This document shows positions 55,195 to 64,000 of a stretch of 64,000 nucleotides of DNA, one piece after another (position 1 is the stretch's first letter; the number at the start of each line of letters is the position of its first letter). A program made the translations under genes and the position numbers. The DNA is from Motacilla alba alba. Lineage: Eukaryota > Chordata > Aves > Passeriformes > Motacillidae. The notes beneath the pieces are model-generated. The model searched no databases, was not told the DNA's origin, and saw only the letters and a program-made list of their open reading frames with translations. The stretch covers positions 26,929,129 through 26,993,128 of the forward strand of contig NC_052016.1 of the NCBI RefSeq assembly GCF_015832195.1, in the 5' to 3' direction.

Positions 55195-58074
55195 ATAAAA
55201 ACCCCTAAAATGTATTGTTATTACATATCCCTTTTACAGCATGGGTTGTACTTAGGTCAATTCTCGCCACAATTGAGTGAAAACATCAGCAAACTTTACA
55301 CATCTCAGGAAATATTCTCAGGCTTATTTCTAGAACATTTCCTTGTTGGTGTTTAGACCAACCTCCTTCCCTATGTTTCTTAGGGGGTGGTCAAGATACG
55401 AATTGGCACAAAATCTGCACACAAAACAAGTTAGAGGTTTTTCTCCAGTGCCAACTCCACAGTGCCAACTCTGTGGAGACAAATGCTTGCACCCATTTAC
55501 AAGCAATCATGTAGGAAGCTTCTGGAATGCTGGGGACCAAAATTAAGCAGAGTAAATTCAGGGTATGGCTTGATGGTAGAGCTAAGATCCCTAAACCTGG
55601 CAGGCTGTTGGACTCAAAACAATATACGCCCAAGATAAGAGGCTTGAGTTCCTAGGCAGTGTTGTAAGTGAAAAGTAATCACTTTCTTCAGAAGGCAATG
55701 CATCACTTTGTTCAGCCTGGAAACAGGAGTTATGTGAGTCCAGGGCACAGAAAGGTTCAAGCATGGCATCAGCTGTTCTCGCCCACTCTTGTTTTTCTGC
55801 CTTTAAACACTGAGCTATGAACATGTCAGTGAGGTAGGCACTATTGTAGCTTTTCATCCTGTATATTTATTTCAATAATGCTTTTATTTAATATATTTTC
55901 CACACTTGGATGGTTCTGCTAACGCCTTCTCAGAATAATTCCCACTCTGCATTTGTCAAGGCAACTTGTGCTAAAGTAATGCAATGAACAACGAGGCTTA
56001 TAAATAGCAGAAACTAGAACAGTTATTCAGGTAGTGAAGTTGGAGCTGTAATATGGTTGTAGAAAAAAAAATATCCTGTTTTGTGGCCTCAGAAAGTTTT
56101 CTAATGTGTCTTTCTAAAAAGAAAAAAAAAAACCCTGTACACCCAGAGTTTTTGAATAGCAAGCTGTCATATGTACTTCAGAAATATCCACAAATTTTAA
56201 TTCATGCCCTAGTGCAAGTAGTCGATTAAAAACATAGCAACCGTAAACATATGCATTCTAATAATCAATGCTGTGTCCTTCTTTGACTGTAAAAATCTTA
56301 TTTTCTTTTGTCTCTCATTAATCTGAATATGTTAATGGAAATGTTCACACTTTCCAACACGAAGTTCAGGAACAGGTCTGTTCTCTCAGGAGAATCACTG
56401 GTGTGCCTTAGCAGTGAAAACTAGAATGTCTTTCTTGGCCTGCTGTTTTACCCTTATTTTTTTACTAGGCTATTCATGTTTTCTTTTTTTCAGCATTTGT
56501 ATATTGATTTTAGTGTGGCTGTTGAAGTGTTATGTACTGCTTCCCAACCATGTCTAGTATTTGGTCTTGGTTGCCTACACATCTGATTACCTGGGTTTTT
56601 TTCCAGAAGGAGAGAAAGAGTTTTGCAAGTTCTTTGGGAAAACAAACATACAAACAAACAAACAAAAAGTGGCAGTTGAATCAAAGCTGTAGAGTTATAT
56701 CTCAGAAAATAGTACTAAGGTCGTGATACTGTCAGCAGTGTGTTTGGCACTGTACTGCTCCTGAACTTCCCCCAACAGATGCCTGTTTGAAAAAACTTTG
56801 ATGGGAGCAGTCACAACTAAACCAGTGGTGGTATTGATGTTATTTTCTGGTGTCTCTTTTTGACCTGACCAAAGCAACAGACACATCCATACTGTGATTA
56901 GAAAGTGCTGTAAGCCAAGGAAAGGAATAGAATTGTCCTTAGAAAATTAAAGATAAACTAAGACAATTTCGCTTAGAAGAAAATGATGCCTTTTTTAGAT
57001 AGGCTAGCAAGGCCTAAATAAACTAAACAAAATTAAACATCATGTTTATATTGTCAGGGTAGCTTTTTTGTCTTTATTTTAATTCTGCTGAAACAAATAT
57101 GCTTTTCTTTCTGCCATTGACTGAAACAGTGCAAAACCTCATTTGTATAGGTGTGTCTTGGCTAGGGTTATTTTCAGACACATGTACACTGTGCTGGTAA
57201 CGTGGCTGGGTGTGCTTGTTCCCTATAGCAGGACTTCCCTCCTCTTGGTGACTGCAGTGAAACTTCTGCCTCTGTGTCGATGTGAGCTGTGAGAATCTGA
57301 TATGCTGCCTTCTTTTAGTAGGCATTCACACAGTGAGTGTGGACACTGGTAGCAGCAGTGAAACCTGCCATGAGTCAGGTTTTCAATACATGCAGAATTC
57401 AGAGCAGAAATGGTTGCAATGGAGACACAGCAGCTACCTGGGCAGCTGTCTTGCTAAATGAGGTTACTGGGGAGGGGACTGTAGGACAAGTGTACTGTGC
57501 AGTTTCCAGCAGTATCAGGTCATGTTTTACAAACTCTGCTTCTTGTTTTCCAGTGCTTTGGTGGAAGGGTACAAAATCAGAAAAATTATTTTCAATAGAG
57601 ACCCCTTAAATGCAACAGGTTGACAAAGGGCAATATCTCTGAATAAATGTCACAAATGAGGCAGACCAATTAAAACTCGGCAGCAAGGGAAAGGTGGAAA
57701 TTTTGGAGACTTTCAAAGGTCAGGAACTGCTGATTATGGATGGAAAGTGCTAGAAACCTTGTATGTGTTTTCAGACATCTTGGCCAGGTTATGGACACTT
57801 ATTTTAAGCTCCCAAAAGTATTTGGGCAAGTGAATTAAAATGCTTTGCTTTTCCCAAAGGTGCTGAATATCTCCTGCAGAGATTAGTTCAATTTGTCCTT
57901 CCTTGGTATAACAGGGCACATTTAGTTCAGGTTCCCAATGGGTGGATGCCATTAACATCTCAGATCAGACTGTATTACTAGCTTTCCCTGGGCCACATGC
58001 ACCAAACATGACATTGAACTGATCCAACACTGGGCAGTCTTCCCAGCAACTGAATATCCTGAGCCAGAAGGAAC
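55193..58074. other. Non-coding sequence
   Basis: No gene recognised. The (AAAC)n repeat at 56638-56668 is listed separately. Frames of up to 90 codons (57337-57609, 55591-55857) show no domain. Confidence 0.45.
56638..56668. repeat. (AAAC)n tetranucleotide microsatellite
   Basis: About seven units of AAAC with one AT interruption (AAACATACAAACAAACAAAC). Confidence 0.93.
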
Positions 58075-58330
58075 CCTCTAGGATAATCAGAGATAGGTTC
58101 AAGTTGTGCAGGGGGAGGTTCAGGTTAGACATCAGGAATAATTTTTCGCTTAAAGGATTGTCAAGCATTGGGACAGGCTGCCTACAAAAGTGGTGGAGTC
58201 CTCATCCCTGGAAGTATTCAAAATATTGGCGGATGTGGCATATAATGCCATGGTTTTGCTGACATGATGTTTGGTTAAAGATTGGACTCTGACCTAGGAG
58301 GCCTTTTCCAACCTTAATGATTCTATAATT
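58075..58330 (+). mobile_element. CR1: CR1 LINE 3' end, plus strand, well preserved
   Basis: The element starts with GATAGGTTCAAGTTGTGCAGGGGGAGG and ends with CCTTTTCCAACCTTAATGATTCTATAATT, the CR1 3' untranslated region with one and a half degraded tail repeats. The frame through the middle reads KHWDRLPTKVVESSSLEVFK, the C-terminal signature of CR1 ORF2, intact in one frame. The wording matches the same subfamily as the 11.5-kb copy, in the opposite orientation. It is 5'-truncated to about 255 bp. Confidence 0.94.
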
Positions 58331-61300
58331 AAATTAATTTTCTATATTAAAAAAAATCTCACTAAGTCTGTTAGAATTAGGGTTTTACAAATTTCATATT
58401 TCAGTGGAAAAAAAAATACTGCTTTGTGATTACAAAAATGTGAAAATCTTGTAAATGTAGGGTTCCACTTATCAATTTCTAAGCATTGTCCCTCTTCATT
58501 GTCTTTAAAGTCTTTCACAGATCTCATTGTCATTTAATTAGCTGCTCTCTCCCTCTCTTGTAGTTATAATTAGTGAAATATATAAATATTGCTTCTTTAG
58601 CTCCTGTTAGTTATTTTCCAGTAAGTTTAGTAAATGAGAAATAGCTGGGTGAAGGGATGAGTAAGATTTAAAAGCCTGAAAGAATAATTGCAGTGGATAA
58701 AGTGAATTTGAAATTGTTTCTTTTGCTCCAGATAATCTGCAGAATGATAATTCTCTGGTTTTGTAATATTTATTACTTCTCATACAGTAAAAACTATGAT
58801 GTTTACTATTCTTTGGAACAAGATTTATAGAGATGAATGATGAACCATGCTGTATGCAGAATACCATCTTCACTATTTATTGGACTGCCAAGTTAAAGGA
58901 AACTAAAATAAGATTTTTCAGCAAAGGGTAGATGCTAACTTTAAAAAGAAGGAACAAAATCCAGTCCCATGCTGCTTATACCACAGGGATTAATTATACC
59001 AAAAATCAACACAAATGTAGGAAAGAATCAGCTTTCTTTTGGCTCACAACAGCTTGTCTATGTGATGTAAACTGTGACAATGTCATCTCTGCTGTCATTA
59101 GGGGCATCTAACAAAGAAATAAGAGACTCTGTAAGCAGGAAACAAAAACAACCTGGCATTCACCCTTTACTGAGCCTACTGGTTCTCTTTAATTTTTACA
59201 TAGCCACAGAAACCAAGCTGAATGATGATCTAGGAAATCACAGGTTATGCAGTAGAGAAAATAAAGCAATCTCCTTCTATCTCTGTAGGTCTTTGGGATG
59301 CCCTTTTGTGCACACATCCACCCCCTAGCCAATAGCTCTAATGAGTACATCCATCCATACAAAGCATTTGATAGAAAAGAACTTCAAGATCATTTTCCAT
59401 TCCATTCCCCTTGCAACAACTCTCTGCCAGTGTGATTCCCCGGGGTTAAGCAGAAACATATAGCAAATAATCCCAGAAGTGGCTAGATAGACAGTATGGA
59501 TTGATAGAAAATCCCTGGATGATACCAAGCCCAAGTGGTCACACACCCAAGTTCTCAATCCTATTTCACAGTGTGACATTGGGGTTTTCTCTCAAAACCA
59601 GTGTCACCTGATGATTTCTCAGACTCAGGTTAACCTTCATGCTTACTTCTACCTGAGGGTGGACAGAATGTGCACTACTACCACATCTCCAAGTTCCCCT
59701 TTCTCTCTAAAGAGACAGTCAGTGCGGGATTTTGAGACTTTGAGGAAAGTCAGAGTAATAGGAGCCAAATAACAGCATATCCCTAGCATAGGTTTTTACT
59801 TTGATAATCAAGAGTTTAATTAATGAGAAGGTTTTGCTCTTGTTTTATAGTGCTACTTTGTTTCTACTTTAACCCTTAACAAAAATATTAATTGTTCTTC
59901 AGAAATTCTGAGTTTTCCAGAGGTGCTATTCCAGCTGACTGCAAAGGGATATGCAGACAGAAAGCGAGAGTTTGTGAAAAATAGCAAGAGATATATTTAG
60001 GATCCATCCATCATCTGTACTTTTTAGATGGAGTAATTTTGTGACTAAGATTTACTGTGTTCAGTCCTTCCAGTTTGTGTGAACTTGGGTTATCTCAGAG
60101 ACTTGCATCACATGGCAAGAAATATATCCATAGTCCTAGTGTAAGAAAATATCTCAGTTTGGGTTTAGAGGAAAGCAGAAGGTACTGAGGCTGTCTTGCT
60201 CATTCTTTGTACATTTCATCATTGTTTTCCTAAAACAAGAGACAGTTTTCCAAGAATGGCCAATTCATGTTGAGCATCTGTTCACAGGTGTTAACACAAC
60301 AGTTCGTCATCCATCTCCAATTACACCCTGGGGCAGAAGTGGCTGTGGTCAGCCAGACATCTACATTGAGGCTGACTTACCTGAGCTAGTGACTACCCTG
60401 CTTCACTGTGCAATCCATGGAGAGAAAGAGGCTGGTCAGGAGTTCACCTCAACCTACGCAGGCACCTGAATTAGGAGGAACTGCACTAAAAGCTGCGCTG
60501 TAAAAGCACTGAGCTGTCTCTGAGAGAGACCTATATTGTAGGGATATAAAGCCTGATCAAATTATTCCATCCTAGAATTCTGTAGTTCAGTGTTGCCTCA
60601 AACTTTTGAGTTACTTGAATTTAATTAAAAAGCCCCCTATGTGCCTGGCTGAATCCTTTGTGTTGTACTTTCTGTCCCTGAATCCCATGCCAGAGAGTCT
60701 CTTGTGACTCCCCAGATGTATTTTTCTTTGACTGATTTTGACTTGTTTACCCAAGTCAGATGTGTAACATGTATTTTTCCAAATCACTACACAAGTATAA
60801 GTATTTGCTATAAAATAAGATTTCTTTTACATACCTTAAGTTTAAGGTCTCTCTGTTGCTGGAGTCTGTAGTCTCTTTTCTGTTTCTTAACTAGAGATAA
60901 GCAACAACTGTGAGCACTGGAAGGCTTATTCCCCATACTTATACCAAAGTCTGGGCAATTGCTGAAATGGATTCAGACTCCTTACTGGAGGATCAAGCTT
61001 TAAAGCTCAGACAAGGTTGTCCATTTGCTGTTATTTTTTTAGATGGGAGTGTTTTCTTATTTTGTTTGAGATGGAAAAATCTGTGTGCTTATAGTAAGAC
61101 CTGCTTTTGACACCAAACAAAACCAGGAAATGCAGAGACAAGTAAAGCTAAAATAAAATCACCAGTGCCATTGTTACTAATTGGTATCCTTGTTAGCAAG
61201 CTCAGCAGAGATGCCAGAAAATTAATGTATATTACAAGGGCACAGTAGTAGACTTGAGCCCATAATTTACAATGAATAATTTATTCAATTAATTTAGCCT

Positions 61301-62160
61301 GCTTTTCTTCTCAGGAAACAGATTACAAATTTCTTAAATTTATTCATTATTCAGAAGTGTTCAATAAAAAATACTTATTGTTTTCACTGATTACTAATAT
61401 TGTAGTACCGAATTGGGTTGTTAAGTTCAATTGAAGAACTTGAAGTAGCACACTTTCTTTCATTTTTTTCTCCTCCCACTAATTGGATGGACGAGTACTT
61501 AGGGCCCACACATGTGCCAGTGGGAATTAAAAGTTTCCTGTCAGCAGATATTCTACATACACAGTTTTAAAGTTACTTTCCAAGAAAAAATTTTCACCTT
61601 TTTATCAACCTTTTTTTTTTTTTAGCCAGGAAGAGTAAAAACCAGTGGAGACCTGGCAGCCCAACACTAAGGGTAGCTCTGCTCTAGTGTTATAAGCGTT
61701 ACAGAAACATATTCTTTAAAAGAACAAAAAAAAAAAGTAGATTTTATTTTATTTAGAACAGCAAGTATATGACTGTCTTGGGGGGACAGCTGCCCAGTCT
61801 GTGTTGTAATTATTTATGGGGTGTTTTCATCATGACTATCAAACTAGGCATTTTTGTTTACTCTCCTCAGGCTTCTCCTTTCCCCATTCTTTTAAAGTTT
61901 ATAAATGTTTTGGAGTTACTTTAAGATTTGTTTGAAACTTAAGTTTGCTGGTTTAGCAAAATAGCTTCTGCCACACCCTAGCAAAAGCCTGCAGTTCCAG
62001 CAAAAGGAAAGTACCATGAGAAAAGATGAGAAAAGAGATGAAGAAGTTGCAGTTGTCTGTCCTGCAATTCTTAGCCACAGATGAATGTCAATACAGGGTG
62101 TGTTCACTGGAGGTGCAGTGTCACACCTGTAAAAATACACACCAGCTACTGATACTCTTG
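58331..62160. other. AT-rich non-coding sequence
   Basis: No gene, RNA or repeat family is recognised. Open frames remain below 90 codons. There is a poly-T run near 61610 and an A10 near 61727. Confidence 0.5.
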
Positions 62161-62578
62161 AAGAATGAGCCCTGTGAGGAGCAGTGCAGCAGAGCATGAG
62201 GCCCTGGGTACTCAGTTTCCCCCCAAAAAGACATTCCAGCTGCTCCCACAGCTTTTGGGTACGAAACCCACAGGAAGGACTCTCTTACAGGATTTCAGCA
62301 CACCTCAAACCCTCACACCCCCCTGCCTTTGCAAAGATGCCTCTCCTCCTCCTGCCATATTTCCAGCTCTGCTGTGGGAGCAGTGGGAGCCCAGCTGGAG
62401 GGGAAGCCACGCTCCACTGTATCCATCCTGCTCCCAGCTATGCCGATTAGCAGCAATATCAGGCTCTTGATATCCCACCGATACAGCATCATTCTGCAGC
62501 CCAGCAGGCAGGCAGAACTTGCAGCCATGGTAATAAGGAGAGCTGGGTCATTATGCACAAACCTGACGTTCTGTTAGC
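62161..62578. other. GC-rich block of unknown nature
   Basis: A marked jump in GC content over about 400 bases, with overlapping open frames of 81-101 codons in four frames, which is expected from composition alone. No LTR ends, no CR1 phrases and no splice-bounded frame are apparent. The text is mixed-complexity (CAGCTCTGCTGTGGGAGCAG, CCAGCCCAGCAGGCAGGC type). It may be an unrecognised repeat, an exon-like remnant or a regulatory element. Confidence 0.4.
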
Positions 62579-64000
62579 GTTTATTGTGGTTTTTGAGGAA
62601 ATCCTTTTTTACTGTATTGGTGCCTTTTTGTGTGTGTGGCGTGGTCAAAGCAGGACTATTCTTCACAGCAGTGAATAATATCAAGTGGGTATTGCAAAGT
62701 GATCATTGGAAGGTTTTGTTTGATTTTTCTCACTCAGTCGTTAGGGTTTGCTCAAACTGGTTCTTTTACAGGCTACACTTGGCCAGTCAAGAAGCTGAAA
62801 TTAATACTGTGACCTGTGTTTAGTAAAAAGAATTGGAAATTCAAAGCTTGTCTCTGCAGAAGGAACAGCGTTCAGGCAATGCAGCAGACAAGTGATGAAT
62901 CTCACTGAATATTAGTGAATAATGAATACATTTTTAGGACATTCTTAGTGGACATCAGCAAGAATCATAAGACATTGCTAAGAACATTTTGCATGTATGT
63001 GCCTAGAACTAAAAGCAGATCTTGACTTAAATAATGAGATCTTCAAACTAGATTAATGCTTATTTGCTAGGAGCACTGCAAAGAAAGGATCACCTTTCTA
63101 TCTTTCACCCTGGAGATTTTTAAGTGAATGCCAGCCTGCAAAGCTGTAAAATAATGGATAGTCACCCTACTCAGCTATTTGATCATCAAATGTAGCACCT
63201 TTGCTAAAGGAAGAGATCAAATGTAAGAACAAAGAGAAGGGACCATAAGGCAAAGGCTACTAGCAGTCACATCAGACTCCGAAATTACATCCAAATTTTA
63301 TTAAAGAGAAGAAAATAATAAAATATAAATAAGGCAGTGCAAATGAACTTGTAAGAATTACTTGGCACCTCTAAAAAAGCTAAAGAGAATTCTTGAATAG
63401 TCTCTGTTGGGTGCAAGATTACTTAAAGATATTCTGCCCAAGAAAAGCTTGACTTCATTTTATTTTTCTTTTTTTCCCTTTCTTTCCTTTTCGTAGTCTT
63501 TAAGAATGATCTGAGTACTTTAAAACATGATTATAATAGACATATTTTGTGAACAGTAATTCATGAGGCTTTTCTTTTGGTGCTGTAGTTTTAAGTGGGC
63601 TGAGTTTTTGGTCAAACAGCTGCTTTTGGAAGGCAAAAAGCCATCAGACCAACAGAGCTTGCTTCAGATACAGCTTCTAGTTTTCCTTCCCTTTACCTTT
63701 CCATCTTTGATTCAAAATTAAAAGGTATCAGACCATGAAAGAATGGTACCATGTTCAACTTAAAAATTTTATCATTTTTCTCCCATGTGATGTAGGTATC
63801 ATGATTCAACAGGGCCAGGGGATTCTGAATCCCATGTGGTTCCATGTGAGTTCACACCAGGTAGAAGGAGCAAAGACATATGACAGCACAAAATAATGCA
63901 TCATTTTACTTGTAAGTGTCATGGGTTTACGTGTGACATTTTTAGATTTTTAATAGAGAAATACAATATCTATTGGAAGAATTCAAATAATGCCCAAACA
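62579..64000. other. AT-rich non-coding sequence to the window end
   Basis: No gene recognised. There is a pyrimidine-rich stretch at 63450-63495 (TTTTTCTTTTTTTCCC) and otherwise ordinary sequence. Confidence 0.5.

Noticed and set aside
55120..55356. Frame with a long lysine run
   Set aside because: It is the translation of the 40-A homopolymer.
1..64000. tRNA, rRNA, CRISPR, phage, plasmid or operon features
   Set aside because: None of the expected signatures is visible, and the repeat content identifies the window as avian nuclear DNA.

Overview
The window looks like nuclear DNA of a bird, most likely a passerine. It is AT-rich, CpG-poor, non-coding sequence dotted with chicken-repeat-1 (CR1) LINE fragments, solo retroviral LTRs, microsatellites and homopolymer runs. 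I see no operons, ribosome binding sites, CRISPR arrays, tRNA or rRNA genes, and no open reading frame that I recognise as a host protein. The longest open frames (about 100-160 codons) either lie inside LTRs or are no longer than chance allows in a window this size. It is best read as an intergenic or deep intronic gene-desert segment.

Layout. 1-11.5 kb is unique AT-rich sequence with an (AT)n microsatellite, a TG/TA repeat, a 30-bp tandem duplication and two stretches that read like conserved non-coding elements. 11.5-18.4 kb is rich in mobile elements. It holds a minus-strand CR1 carrying a frameshifted remnant of the end of ORF2, a short plus-strand CR1 3' tail, a complete solo LTR of 387 bp with a perfect 6-bp target duplication (ATCTGC), a MIR-like relic and another minus-strand CR1. 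18.4-40.5 kb is mostly unique, with one minus-strand LTR near 23 kb, a GC-richer enhancer-like block near 21 kb, several homopolymers, two candidate terminal exons of a possible spliced non-coding transcript (near 33.9 and 37.0 kb) and a (GATGG)n array at 39.8 kb. At 40.5 kb lies a second solo LTR of 428 bp flanked by GGAAGG, with a mutated first dinucleotide. 41-64 kb holds an old decayed CR1, a possible second MIR-like relic, a cluster of TGTCAACAT words, a long minus-strand LTR with a (GA)n tract, a pure 40-A run, a well-preserved CR1 3' end at 58.1-58.3 kb and an unusually GC-rich block at 62.2-62.6 kb.

No set of genes here forms a pathway. The functional content I can support is the cis-regulatory and processing signals inside the LTRs (TATA boxes, CCAAT motif, poly(A) signals), which could act as alternative promoters or polyadenylation sites. 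More tentative are the conserved-looking non-coding blocks and a few exon-like segments with good splice signals. I found no evidence for a novel genetic system. Family names come from remembered consensus features, not from a database search, so exact subfamily names are left out.
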